64,000 nt of DNA from Proteobacteria bacterium ST_bin14. GTDB lineage: Bacteria; Pseudomonadota; Alphaproteobacteria; Sphingomonadales; Sphingomonadaceae. Where the stretch lies: positions 62,001 through 126,000 of the forward strand of contig MSXR01000016.1 in assembly GCA_002083655.1 (NCBI GenBank), in the 5' to 3' direction. A model generated the notes under the pieces. The model ran no database searches and was not told the DNA's origin. It saw only the letters and a list, made by a program, of their open reading frames with translations. Both the position numbers and the translations under genes were made by a program. The number at the start of each line of letters is the position of its first letter. Position 1 is the stretch's first letter. This document shows, piece by piece, positions 34,325 through 43,905 of the stretch.

Positions 34325-37300
34325 TTGCCGGGCGATCACAATCGGCTATGCATCGTGCCGGGGAGAACGGCGCGCGTGCTGCAAGGTGGACTATTTACCA
34401 GGGACTGGTTGACGCAAGGCATCCTGGAGAGTGCCCAGTGGCGTGACCTGACAGATGACGCCGTCGATCAAGCCCGCGAGCAGATTGGTGAGCTTCTCAC
34501 GTCGCTCACCAGGCGCAAGGCTCCCGTTGAAGCCGAGACCGAGGAGAAGTTGGTCTATCCTGTGCTGCGCCTGCTCGGCTGGGATCACATTTCGGTGCAG
34601 CAACGGATGGACGCGCGCGGTCGTAACGACGTACCGGACGCCTTGCTGTTTCCCGACGCCGATGCCGACGCGGCCGCCGCCGGGCTCGATCCGTGGCAGC
34701 GTTTCCGCCACGGGGCCGCGCTAGTCGAGGCCAAACGCTGGAACCGCCCGCTGGACCGTGCCGCACAAGGCGATCAAGGCGTGCCCGCCGCCCAGCTGAT
34801 GCATTATCTCAGCCGTGCCGACGTCATCACGCAGGGCAAGATGCGCTGGGGCATCCTGACCAACGGCCGGCATTGGCGGCTCTATTGGCAGGGCGCGCTT
34901 TCGGTCGCGGACGACTATCTCGAGATCGATCTCGGCAAGGTGTTCGGCCTCCCCGGTTGCGCGCCTGATCTGCTCGATACCGACGTCACCGCCGACCACG
35001 CACTGCGCCTGTTTCTGCTTCTGTTCGGTCGGGCGGCGTTCCTGCCTGCGGAACAGGGGCGCTCGTTCCATGATCAGGCGCTGGTCGATGCGCGGCAGTG
35101 GGAAGAGCGGGTCGCGCGTGATCTGTCCGACGTAGTCTTCGACCGCGTCTTCCCGTTGCTTGTGCGCGCGTTACCGCACCACGATCGCGCCCGCCCGGAA
35201 AGCACGGACGATGCCTATCTCGAAGAGGTGCGATCGGGCGCCCTGGTTTTGCTCTACCGGTTGCTGTTCATCCTCTACGCAGAGGATCGTAACCTGCTAC
35301 CGGACGAGCGGGGGCCCTATGCCCGCTACAGCCTGACCCGCATGCGCCTGGAAATCGCGGACGCGCGCGAGCAGGGCATCGCGCCCGCTGCACGCAGCAC
35401 GGAATATTGGGGTCGGCTCGAGACAATCTTCGGCGCAATTGCCGAGGGTGACGACGAGCTCGGCATACCGCCATACAATGGTGGCCTGTTCGATCCGGCG
35501 AACGCGCCGCTTCTCGCGCGGGTGCGGCTGCCGGATGCTGTAACCGGCGAGGTCATCTTCCTGTTGTCGCACAGGCCCGCCACACCACCCGCCCATCCGC
35601 GCCCACGCTACATCAACTACCGCGACTTGTCGGTGCAGCAGCTCGGCTCGATCTACGAATCGATCCTCGAATATGCGGTCGAGGCGGACGGCGCGGGCGG
35701 TGTCCGGCCAAGGGCGGACAACAGCGCCCGGCACCGGTCGGGCTCCTATTATACGCCGGAAGATCTCGTCGGGCTGATCATCGAGCGCGCCGTAGGTCCG
35801 CTGATCGACGAGGTGACCGCCGCCTTCGCCGAGGCCGTTGCCGCCGGCACGACCGGGGACGCGCTCGCGGCGCTCGATCCCGCCACGCGCATGCTCGATC
35901 TGAAGATTGTCGATCCGGCGATGGGCTCCGGGCACTTCCTCGTCAGCCTCGTCGATTGGCTGTCCGACAAGGTCTTCAAGGCAACCGAAGACGCGGCCAT
36001 TGCCGCTGGCGGCGGCTATGTGTCGCCACTGGTAGAACGCATCGCCGCACTGCGCGCCGATATCCTCGCGCGGGCGGGCGAGCATGGCTGGCCGATCGTC
36101 GCCGAGCAGCTCGACGATCCGCACATCGTCCGCCGCATGGTGCTCAAGAGGTGCATCTACGGCGTCGATCTCAATCCCATGGCGGTCGAGCTCGCCAAGG
36201 TCGCGCTGTGGCTGCACAGCTTCACCGTCGGGGCGCCGCTGTCGTTTCTCGATCACCATCTGCGTTGCGGCAACAGCGTGCTGGGCGCCTGGGTGCGGCC
36301 GACCAGCCTGTGGCTCGCCAATCGCGGCTCGCTGATGGTCAACCGGCATCTCGCCATGATCGACAATGTCGCCGCCGCGATGGCGCAGATCGAGACGATC
36401 CCGGACAATGACATTGCCGAGGTCGAACAATCGAAAGCGTTGTTCGGCACGGTGGCCGAAGCCAGCGCGCCGATCGACGCGCTGCTGAGCATGGTAGAGG
36501 CGGACACGTTGATGGGCGTGTTCGACGACGCCCCGGCGCGCATCCGCGAATCGGCCGAGCAGATTGCAACCGTCGGGCGCGCGACCGTTGCGCAGATGGC
36601 CGAGGGCGATGACGAAGAGCGCGCCGTGAAGGCCAAGGCGCTCGCCAAGGTCGAGAAGGCGCTGGCCAAGGCGGCCGAAGCCGAGCGCCGTTATGCGCGA
36701 GCCGAAGCCTTCAAGATGGTCCTGGAGGGGAGCTTCGGTGACCCTGCGATGATCGCAACCGGTGCTATTGAGATTGCCGACCCGGCGCTGCGCGACGGGG
36801 CTATCGAGCCTTCGGCGCAAGCCAGCCTGCTGCCCTCGGCCCGTCCTGACGATCGTCGTCGATTGATGGCGGATGCGTTGGTGCGCGAGGCGAGGAGGCT
36901 GGCGGAGGAACACCGCTTCTTGAATTGGGAAATAGCCTTTCCCGGCGTATGGCACGACCTCGCGTCGCAGGGACGCAGCGGCGGGTTTGACGCGGTCATC
37001 GGCAACCCGCCCTATGTGAGGCAGGAAATGATCAGCCCGATTAAGCCCGCGCTGGAACGCGCCTATGGCAGCTTCGCCGGCACGGCTGATCTGTACGTCT
37101 ATTTCTATGAGCAGGGGCTGAAGCTGCTGCGACCGGGCGGACGCATGGCCTATGTCGTCACCAACAAGTGGCTGAAGGCGGGCTATGCCCAAGGGCTGCG
37201 GCGACTGTTCGCTGAAGATGCCTGGGTCGAGTTCATGGCCGATTTTGGCCACGCCAAACGCTTCTTTCCTGAAGCCGACGTGTTCCCATGCATCATCGCC

Positions 37301-38599
37301 GTGCGCAAGCCCGATGCCGGACCGGCGCCTGAGACGTTCCACCTGGCGGTCATCCCGCGTGACGATGTGCCGCGCAGCGGTCTGGCCGAAGCGGTGCAGG
37401 CCGCGACCTATCTGTCGCGTCGCGATACGCTGACCGCCGAGCCGTGGTCGCTGGAGCCGCCCGACGTTGCCGCGCTGCTGGCGAAGATCAGGGCGAACGG
37501 CGTGCCTTTGGTCGATTATGCGGGAGTGAAGCCGCTATATGGCATCAAGACCGGCTTCAACGAAGCCTTCCTGATCGACACGGCAACCAAGGAACGCTTG
37601 ATCGCCGAGGACGGCCGTGCGGCCGAGATCATCAAGCCTTATTTGCGCGGGCAGGACATCGATCGATGGTTGCCGGATTGGGCAGGGCTGTGGATGATCG
37701 TGATGAAATCCAGCAGCGACTTTGCCTGGCCATGGGCGGGTGCTGCGACCGAACAGGCGGCTGAAGCGATCTTCGCCGATGCCTTTCCCAGCCTGCATCG
37801 ACACTTCAAACTGTTCGAAAGTTTGCCGGACCCCAAGACCGGCAAGCGCAAGGGGTTACGCCATCGCGAGGACCACGGCCGCTTCTGGTGGGAGCTGCGA
37901 CCGTGCGCATATTACGGCGCCTTCGCCGCTCAAAAGGTCGTGTTCACTGAGATAACCTGGACCCCGTCTTTTGCGATCGACCGCGACGACCATCTCATCA
38001 ACAACACCGGCTACATGCTGACATCATCCGACGCGAAGCTCATTGCCGTTTTGAATTCGCCGATCTCTTGGTGGTATGGTTGGCGGGACGCAGTTCACGG
38101 TAAGGATGAAGCGCTACGTTTCATGGCCAGCTATATTGAACGATTCCCGTTGGCGCAGATCGAGTCTAACGACAGCCAACAAGCCACAGATCGGGTGATG
38201 TCGTTGATCGATGCTACTGCATCTGTCCGCGCCGCCGACCATGCACTTGCCGATTGGCTCACCCACGAAATCGGCCTCGCCAAATTGCCTGCCGCACTTG
38301 CGCAGCCCAGCCGCCTCGACAGTGACGGCTTCGTTGCTGCTGTGCGCGCCGCGCTGCCGAAGCGTGCGGGGATCACGCCCATGCGGCTAGCGCAACTTCG
38401 CGCCGCCTTCGCTGAAACCGCAGAGCCTGCCCGTGCCGCCCGTGCCGCCGCGCTCGCCGATGAACGCGCACTCTCCGAGATCGTCAACCGCGCCTATGGC
38501 CTGACCGCGAAAGACATTGCCCTGATGTGGCGCACCGCCCCGCCACGCATGCCGCTGGCGTCGCCAACGCCGACCGTGCCGAGCGGGGGGACGGATTGA
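34325..38599 (+). CDS. Nuclease-fused Eco57I-type DNA adenine methylase, Hma-like methylase
   Basis: This 1424-residue protein resembles type IIG restriction-modification enzymes. The N-terminus has a PD-(D/E)xK-like pattern: GRNDVPDALLF near residue 102 and ALVEAKRW near 135. The methylase domain has motif I DPAMGSGHF near 530 and motif IV IGNPPYVRQ near 895, the NPPY of N6-adenine methylases, followed by a target-recognition region. Start is unsure: the TTG at 34325 or a GTG at 34355. On the opposite strand to the helicase and ATPase genes, it could be the methylase of an Hma-type set or an independent type IIG enzyme. Confidence 0.85.
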   Translation: MPGDHNRLCIVPGRTARVLQGGLFTRDWLTQGILESAQWRDLTDDAVDQAREQIGELLTSLTRRKAPVEAETEEKLVYPVLRLLGWDHISVQQRMDARGRNDVPDALLFPDADADAAAAGLDPWQRFRHGAALVEAKRWNRPLDRAAQGDQGVPAAQLMHYLSRADVITQGKMRWGILTNGRHWRLYWQGALSVADDYLEIDLGKVFGLPGCAPDLLDTDVTADHALRLFLLLFGRAAFLPAEQGRSFHDQALVDARQWEERVARDLSDVVFDRVFPLLVRALPHHDRARPESTDDAYLEEVRSGALVLLYRLLFILYAEDRNLLPDERGPYARYSLTRMRLEIADAREQGIAPAARSTEYWGRLETIFGAIAEGDDELGIPPYNGGLFDPANAPLLARVRLPDAVTGEVIFLLSHRPATPPAHPRPRYINYRDLSVQQLGSIYESILEYAVEADGAGGVRPRADNSARHRSGSYYTPEDLVGLIIERAVGPLIDEVTAAFAEAVAAGTTGDALAALDPATRMLDLKIVDPAMGSGHFLVSLVDWLSDKVFKATEDAAIAAGGGYVSPLVERIAALRADILARAGEHGWPIVAEQLDDPHIVRRMVLKRCIYGVDLNPMAVELAKVALWLHSFTVGAPLSFLDHHLRCGNSVLGAWVRPTSLWLANRGSLMVNRHLAMIDNVAAAMAQIETIPDNDIAEVEQSKALFGTVAEASAPIDALLSMVEADTLMGVFDDAPARIRESAEQIATVGRATVAQMAEGDDEERAVKAKALAKVEKALAKAAEAERRYARAEAFKMVLEGSFGDPAMIATGAIEIADPALRDGAIEPSAQASLLPSARPDDRRRLMADALVREARRLAEEHRFLNWEIAFPGVWHDLASQGRSGGFDAVIGNPPYVRQEMISPIKPALERAYGSFAGTADLYVYFYEQGLKLLRPGGRMAYVVTNKWLKAGYAQGLRRLFAEDAWVEFMADFGHAKRFFPEADVFPCIIAVRKPDAGPAPETFHLAVIPRDDVPRSGLAEAVQAATYLSRRDTLTAEPWSLEPPDVAALLAKIRANGVPLVDYAGVKPLYGIKTGFNEAFLIDTATKERLIAEDGRAAEIIKPYLRGQDIDRWLPDWAGLWMIVMKSSSDFAWPWAGAATEQAAEAIFADAFPSLHRHFKLFESLPDPKTGKRKGLRHREDHGRFWWELRPCAYYGAFAAQKVVFTEITWTPSFAIDRDDHLINNTGYMLTSSDAKLIAVLNSPISWWYGWRDAVHGKDEALRFMASYIERFPLAQIESNDSQQATDRVMSLIDATASVRAADHALADWLTHEIGLAKLPAALAQPSRLDSDGFVAAVRAALPKRAGITPMRLAQLRAAFAETAEPARAARAAALADERALSEIVNRAYGLTAKDIALMWRTAPPRMPLASPTPTVPSGGTD

Positions 38600-39062
38600 T
38601 CGATTTGCCGGCCACCAGCTGCCCCGCCGCCTGCTGCCGACCAATAGTTTCGGTTTGCCCTGCCGTGATCGCGTTGCGCAGCAAATCATTGCTGTCCATC
38701 TTTGGCACGATGCCGGCGCGGCCTGCGGACGCAGCTTGACAATCTGATCGAAGCCCTACAACTCTTCTGCCGTGATAAATGGACTTTGGATCCGGTGAGG
38801 TTCGTTTGAACCATCCCGGACGCTGCGGTCGAGATCACCGAAGCAAACGGCGTCGGCGTTGGCAAACCGGCGTTTGTGGTGATCGCAGATCGTCTTATCG
38901 GACATGTCCGATTTGCACCGGCATGGGCACCGGCGAGTGATCTTGGCGCCAGGATTAGCGAGAAAGATCGGCCGGCCCCGCCGATATCCCCATCATCAAT
39001 TGTGCAGGCTTTTCGCCTGCGCGCATTGATCGCGGCTTTGCTTCGCCGCGGGAGGAACGTCC
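38600..39062. other. 460-base gap with leader hairpins
   Basis: No confident gene lies here; a 66-residue minus-strand frame beginning MDSNDLLRNAITAGQTETIG at 38699 is a weak possibility. CGGACATGTCCG (38898-38909) is a 12-base palindrome. Two hairpins, GCAGGC/GCCTGC (39004-39020) and CGCGGC/GCCGCG (39031-39050), lie right before the GGAGG of the next gene. Confidence 0.4.
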
Positions 39063-39506
39063 ATGACGAATAAGCCCACCAGCAAACCGACGCGCACCAT
39101 CGCGCTGCCTCCGGATTTCGATATGGCGAAGTTCAAGGCCGATGTGGCTGCCGACGACGCAAAGCGCAAACCCAACCAGCGAGAGTTGGCAACGTTCTAT
39201 GCCGGCCATCCTGACATCACCTCAACGTTCGCCTTGCATGAGAATTCGTTAGAATCGGTCGTCACGCGAATTGCCGAGCAGGATCCGCGGATGCTCGAGC
39301 AAGGCCTTAATCTGCTGAAGAAGATGCTGCGAGATGGCGCTAACCGCCCTGCACGCAAGACGCGCGCGCGGTCGACGGCTGGGGCAAAGGCTGTTGCAGC
39401 TGCGCCTGAGGTGCGTCCAATTGTTGGCCCGATACGCGCCGACACGCTCGGCGCTATACCGTCCTTACTCGACGACGATTTGGGTGCCGAGCAATACGGC
39501 GGTTGA
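39063..39506 (+). CDS. Hypothetical protein of the mobilisation region
   Basis: The 147-residue product is soluble and starts MTNKPTSKPTRTIALPPDFD. Its N-terminal half is acidic/helical and its C-terminus is basic and low-complexity (GANRPARKTRARSTAGAK). I recognise no family. The GGAGG at 39051-39055 supports the ATG at 39063, and two hairpins upstream may regulate it. It precedes a large inverted repeat and the MobC-like gene, so it may belong to the transfer module. Confidence 0.6.
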   Translation: MTNKPTSKPTRTIALPPDFDMAKFKADVAADDAKRKPNQRELATFYAGHPDITSTFALHENSLESVVTRIAEQDPRMLEQGLNLLKKMLRDGANRPARKTRARSTAGAKAVAAAPEVRPIVGPIRADTLGAIPSLLDDDLGAEQYGG

Positions 39507-39807
39507 TTGAAACTGGTTTGGTCCGAAATTGGCGACAGATCGTCAATTGATGATCTGTCGCCGACCTTCACCCGGTTCCGGTCATTCTAACCGTCGCACC
39601 TCACGTGTTCTGACCGATCCACCGAGGCCCTTAAGCAGTGCGCCTGAGGGGGTTTCAAAATCGAGACAGGGGTCGTTTCGGACCGGGCGGCAACCGAAGG
39701 GCCGCGAAGCTGGGCAGTATTTTTATGCAGGATGGACCCGGTGGCCCGGGTCGGGCCGGTCTTGCGGCGCTGGCGCTTCTTAAGACCGGAAAGGTAGCAA
39801 GGCAGCT
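39507..39807. other. Candidate origin-of-transfer region
   Basis: The 300 bases upstream of the MobC-like gene contain no gene but hold the 32-base palindrome at 39531-39562. Origins of transfer usually lie just before mobC and the relaxase, so this is the likeliest site. The nick sequence was not identified. Confidence 0.4.
39531..39562. repeat. 32-base near-perfect palindrome
   Basis: GGCGACAGATCGTCAA is followed at once by its reverse complement with one base difference (a G-U wobble in RNA). It begins 24 bases past the preceding stop. It could be a transcription stop, a relaxosome binding site or a recombination site. Confidence 0.7.
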
Positions 39808-40155
39808 ATGGGCATTTTTACAGCGGCGAAGAGATCGCCGAAAAAGACGACACGAGCGACGCGCTACGCGATTAAGGCTAGTCTGTCGTTCGAAGAATAT
39901 CAGGAGTTGCAGAGGCGGTGCGGTGAATACGGCTGCACCATGGCCGATCTAGTTCGGGGCGCGCTTCGGCTTGACCAGCCGCCGCGCGAACGGCCGTTGC
40001 TGGTCTGCGCAGGTCAGCTGTTGAGAGCAGGAAATGCGCATGCTGCGGCGTCCGCCTGGAACGATCAGCAAACGGCAATGGAACGCGGCGATGAACTCCG
40101 TAGATTAGCCGTCGAGCTGATTGCCCTCGCGGTCGAGCAGGGCGAGCTCAGGTGA
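39808..40155 (+). CDS. MobC-like relaxosome protein
   Basis: The 115-residue product has a basic N-terminus and the region RYAIKASLSFEEYQELQRRC, a ribbon-helix-helix-like DNA-binding motif usual in MobC proteins that help the relaxase open the origin of transfer. Its TGA overlaps the relaxase GTG start by four bases, so the two are coupled. The assignment rests on this context as well as the motif. Confidence 0.65.
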   Translation: MGIFTAAKRSPKKTTRATRYAIKASLSFEEYQELQRRCGEYGCTMADLVRGALRLDQPPRERPLLVCAGQLLRAGNAHAAASAWNDQQTAMERGDELRRLAVELIALAVEQGELR

Positions 40156-42572
40156 TCGTCAATTCGATCTCGCACGAACAACGCCAACGCGCAAAAGCCG
40201 CGCGCTCGAAAACGAAAGGCGACGGTAAGTCCGTCCACCTTGAACGGGTGTCGGCGGCTGCGCAGGCTGCGCTCGTGAAAAGCTCCAGCAATTATTTTAT
40301 GCAGCCGACCAAAGAGGCGGCGCGGGCTCTTGGAATAGAGCAGCACATCGCCGGGAGAACCAGCGAATATCTCCAAGGCAAGAAGGGCGGGAAGGAACGC
40401 GTCGTCCTAGTCGCACACCGAAATTTCGAAACGGACACGCTCATAACGCAACAGGCCGAGATGATCGCGGAAATGACGTTGGTTCCCGACAACGATCATG
40501 CGTTCGAGCATCTCGTAATATCGCCTGGTCACGGGATCGAACCTACCGAGCAACAGATGAGGCAGGTGCCTGCACGGCTGCTCGATCTGCTCGGCGTTGG
40601 AAAACACAAAGCGTTCATAGTCTGGCACGGCGATACGGTTCATCCCCATGGTCACATCGGGGTTAGTCGAGTCGATCCCGCCACTGGCAGACGCGTCGCG
40701 ATGGGTGACGGTTGGCTGCTCGAGACGCTGGGGCAGGCGATCGCGCAAATCGAACATGAGCAAGGATGGCAGCCCGAACCCAACGCGCGCTATCACGCAA
40801 ACGAACACGGCGTCTTTGCAATGGCTACCCGGATTAAGGTCCGGGACGCCGAGTTCAACCATCTGGCCACCGCACGGGACTATGAGCGGATCCGTGCCGC
40901 AGAAGCAAAACGTGAGACGAAGCTGAAACTATCGCCAGGCGCGATCGACTATGAGCGTCATCACGGACGATGGAGCGACGAGCGGACGGCGAAGCTTATT
41001 GCTTGGCCAATCATCCGCGATGCCGCCACCTGGCCCGAACTCCATCGTCAATTGGGACGGCATGGCATCCGTTATGAACAGGAGCGCGGCGGCGCGCGGC
41101 TTTACATGGGTGACCGCTCGGTCACGGCAACGACAGCAAATGGCGCGGCATCTCTTGAGAAACTTAAACCTCGGCTCAAAAGTTTTCAGCCCCGAGAGCC
41201 CGGCATGTTGGTCTACGCACATGCGCCGCCTATGCTCCAAGGGGCGGAGCAGCGAGCTGAAAAGGCAGCGGCAAGGAAAGCCGAGAATGCGGATCGCGAT
41301 CTGGCGAAAACAGCCGCGGACAATGCGAAGGCGATCCTCCTAGAAGAGCATAAGCGCCTGCAGGCCAGTATCAACAAGACCGAATGGGTCGGGCGGGCGC
41401 AGGACCTTAAACTGGTGCGGGGTCTCGTCGGTGCCAGTTACCGGAATGCAAGCTGGGCCGTCGAAGAGTGCCGACAGGACGCTCTTCAAAAGATCCGGCG
41501 ACGACGAGATCGCGATTACGAAGGTCGGGACGGCGACGAACTTGATGACGAAACGGCAGAGAACGCCCCCGGTATCGCGATCCTCATCGGGAGCAACGGG
41601 CGGCACGATGCATTGGCTTGGACGATCGTCGGGTATGACATTGAGGAGACGCCGACCGAATGCCGCTATCTGAAGGCGAAACAGGTCAAGTTCATCGATC
41701 ATGGAAACTTCATCGCGATCCAGGATGCGACTGATCGACAGGCTGTCACCGATGCGCTCAAGCTTGCCGCGGCGAAATGGGAGCGCGTCCATATCGTCGG
41801 CGATCGGAAGTTCATCGAAACGGCTCTCGAAATTGCCATCGATCAAGGAATCGTTGTCACCAATCCCGAACTTCAGGCCAGGATCGCCGAGAAACACGCA
41901 GCGATTGCGCACCGAGACCTGGTTGCAGCTGCGCGTGTCCAACAGGCAGTCCAGAACTGGCCATTCCTGCACAAGGTTGACAATGCAGTTGTGATGACAA
42001 AGGCCGAGCTGGAACGGCATGGGGTCGATCGCACGCAAATGATGTTGCCGGCGGGTCAAGCAATCTTGCGTGGCCATCATGCGAAGCAGACTGAGGAAAT
42101 GCGACGGCTGAAGGAACGGGTGGTTACCAACCCTCACGCGTTTCTCGACGACCAGAGACGCGTCAGATTCGGGCCTAGTGCAGGATCCGACGATTATCTC
42201 CGCGCGCGAAGCTGGATGCGCGATCCGATGTTTGCCAGGAGCTTCGAGAAATGGGTCGGCGATGCCATAAACGACCGAGCTTCGGAACGATCCGGCAACG
42301 TCGCTGTTACCGCTGTCGCAAAGCCTGCGGCCGCGCCGAACCAACCGGCCTTAAATCCTCGTGACATTGCCTTGCGAAACGCTGTCTGGCGCGCATCGGC
42401 ACGATACGGTCAGCGTGTTGCGGCGCAATGGGACGCCTTAGAGCGTCTCGATCGCGATCGCATGCCTTGCGCTGGCGAACCGCTCTTGCGACCCAACCAG
42501 TACCCGATTGGCCAAAGCACATCGACCATTGCGGCCAACGAGCTTATATTCGGGTCTGCGGCTGAGCTTTAA
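40152..42572 (+). CDS. Relaxase / mobilisation nuclease with LPD7-like domain
   Basis: The 806-residue protein has the relaxase three-histidine motif in FIVWHGDTVHPHGHIGVSRV (about residues 155-174), with early tyrosines as candidate nucleophiles. A later region (about 475-575: AILIGSNGRHDALAW, KQVKFIDHGNFIAIQD) resembles the LPD7 domain found in large conjugative-element proteins. It would nick the element at its origin and pilot single-stranded DNA. The start is a GTG overlapping the MobC-like stop. No coupling protein or pilus genes accompany it. Confidence 0.82.
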   Translation: MIVNSISHEQRQRAKAARSKTKGDGKSVHLERVSAAAQAALVKSSSNYFMQPTKEAARALGIEQHIAGRTSEYLQGKKGGKERVVLVAHRNFETDTLITQQAEMIAEMTLVPDNDHAFEHLVISPGHGIEPTEQQMRQVPARLLDLLGVGKHKAFIVWHGDTVHPHGHIGVSRVDPATGRRVAMGDGWLLETLGQAIAQIEHEQGWQPEPNARYHANEHGVFAMATRIKVRDAEFNHLATARDYERIRAAEAKRETKLKLSPGAIDYERHHGRWSDERTAKLIAWPIIRDAATWPELHRQLGRHGIRYEQERGGARLYMGDRSVTATTANGAASLEKLKPRLKSFQPREPGMLVYAHAPPMLQGAEQRAEKAAARKAENADRDLAKTAADNAKAILLEEHKRLQASINKTEWVGRAQDLKLVRGLVGASYRNASWAVEECRQDALQKIRRRRDRDYEGRDGDELDDETAENAPGIAILIGSNGRHDALAWTIVGYDIEETPTECRYLKAKQVKFIDHGNFIAIQDATDRQAVTDALKLAAAKWERVHIVGDRKFIETALEIAIDQGIVVTNPELQARIAEKHAAIAHRDLVAAARVQQAVQNWPFLHKVDNAVVMTKAELERHGVDRTQMMLPAGQAILRGHHAKQTEEMRRLKERVVTNPHAFLDDQRRVRFGPSAGSDDYLRARSWMRDPMFARSFEKWVGDAINDRASERSGNVAVTAVAKPAAAPNQPALNPRDIALRNAVWRASARYGQRVAAQWDALERLDRDRMPCAGEPLLRPNQYPIGQSTSTIAANELIFGSAAEL

Positions 42573-42816
42573 CATCGTTGTCGACCGCCATCGACGCGAA
42601 ATCGTGCGCATCGCAATCCGTGACGGCGCCCAAACCTAGGCCATACATCTTCGCCCGAAACTCGATACAAAAGCAGTGGGGCTTACCGTCGATGACGTAC
42701 CAGCGGCTCGCTGGACAACTCACGCAGATCGGCTTGTTTTCCTCAGGCACGATTTTCGGATGTCGGGTCAGTGTGGGTCCACGATGCTCGTTTGGAACTT
42801 GGCTGGAACCGTCCAT
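42544..42816 (-). CDS. Small cysteine-rich hypothetical protein
   Basis: The 90-residue product has ICVSCPASRWYV and HCFCIEFRAK plus a further cysteine, enough for a small zinc site. The ATG at 42816 (MDGSSQVPNE) has a GAGGAGAG ribosome-binding site about five bases upstream; the frame is open to 42903 without support. Its end overlaps the convergent relaxase end by 29 bases. Such small proteins often accompany relaxase genes in these bacteria, but no function is known. Confidence 0.55.
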   Translation of the reverse strand: MDGSSQVPNEHRGPTLTRHPKIVPEENKPICVSCPASRWYVIDGKPHCFCIEFRAKMYGLGLGAVTDCDAHDFASMAVDNDVKAQPQTRI

Positions 42817-43155
42817 GACCCTCTCCTCGGTGTTAACGAATGAGGTATGGACCCGCTCGATTAAAATCATATTGATCGATCGGTGGCAAACGTGATACAC
42901 CAAGACTACATTGAAACGGCATGCGCTTTAGCGTCAATCGCAATTGCGCGACGGTCCGCAGGTAAACGACCCTGTCAGTCCGAACGTCAGCTGATTTGTT
43001 TTCACTCCTGAAGCCGCCGGACGGCTTTCCGGACAGCATGAGAAAACAGAATCTGTCGGTTGGCAATGCGCCTAATCTCGATCATCAAGCTCGCGCTAAC
43101 GTGGCCCGGAAACCCGCCATTGTGCCGGCGACCTTCGTCCACCACCTCTAAATAG

Positions 43156-43905
43156 TTAGGCTTTCCGCGAATGGGTCGAGATCAATCGCCGGAAGTTGCG
43201 GGTCATTAGGCGCTCTGCATCCTTCGAAGACGTAGCCTTAAGCTGGGCAAAATCGCGATATAGAGATCCGCCCCCGCCGGGGACGAGCGGAACGCCATCC
43301 GCCGTCCCAAACGGTCCATCCGTCTCGGGCAACAGACGGTCGACCGGCATTGCGTCGACGGCATCGCGTCCGGATTTACTAACCATCATGCCCGACCCCA
43401 CCGAAAACCAACATCCCAGAGCAGCGGCGCGGTCGATGATTGCAGACTTTGCCGAGAACCAATGAAGTATGAACGTCCCAGCAAGCGGCTCGAACTCCAG
43501 CATGTCGAGCAGCATCTCCACCGCCCCCCGACTGTGAAGGGAGATAATTCGGCCTCCGGCCGCCGCGCAAGCATCGAGAATCTCATGCAACACCTCGGCC
43601 TGAGTTGTCAGGGTCTCGCGGTGCGGTTTTGAGCCGTCGAGCCCGATCTCACCGACATAATCGGTAGTCGGTAGAAGCTCGTGAAACAGACGCAACTCGT
43701 GTCGGCGGGTGGCCGCAAGCTCCGGATGCAGGCCCAACGCGGTGCGGATCCTGCCGCCCTCGGGGACGAGCGCCGAGGTTCCCGCAAACGCGCTCGGCGT
43801 CGTCGTCACAGAAAGAATGTACACGCCGTCCTCGACGGCCTGACGGACCGTTGCTGCCGGATCGGGGTAGAGGTCGAGATGGCAATGGAAGTCTATCAGC
43901 GCCAT
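43156..43905 (-). CDS. qatD: TatD-family nuclease QatD
   Basis: The 249-residue protein is a TatD-like metal-dependent nuclease. It has DFHCHLDL at the start, GEIGLDGS, LHSRGA, LHWFS and PETDGPFG, the usual TIM-barrel metal ligands. It is the last gene of qatABCD. The start is the ATG at 43905, which overlaps the qatC stop by 10 bases; the longer upstream frame is arginine-rich and not family-like. Reports on Qat describe QatD as required for phage defence together with A-C. Cytoplasmic. Confidence 0.9.
   Translation of the reverse strand: MALIDFHCHLDLYPDPAATVRQAVEDGVYILSVTTTPSAFAGTSALVPEGGRIRTALGLHPELAATRRHELRLFHELLPTTDYVGEIGLDGSKPHRETLTTQAEVLHEILDACAAAGGRIISLHSRGAVEMLLDMLEFEPLAGTFILHWFSAKSAIIDRAAALGCWFSVGSGMMVSKSGRDAVDAMPVDRLLPETDGPFGTADGVPLVPGGGGSLYRDFAQLKATSSKDAERLMTRNFRRLISTHSRKA

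Noticed and set aside
35297..37342. 681-codon open frame antisense to the methylase
   Set aside because: It is a composition shadow: GC-rich genes leave open frames on the other strand. It has no domain and lies fully inside the methylase gene.
40140..42560. Type IV secretion or coupling protein genes for self-transfer
   Set aside because: None of the long frames around the relaxase resembles VirB, VirD4 or TraG proteins.
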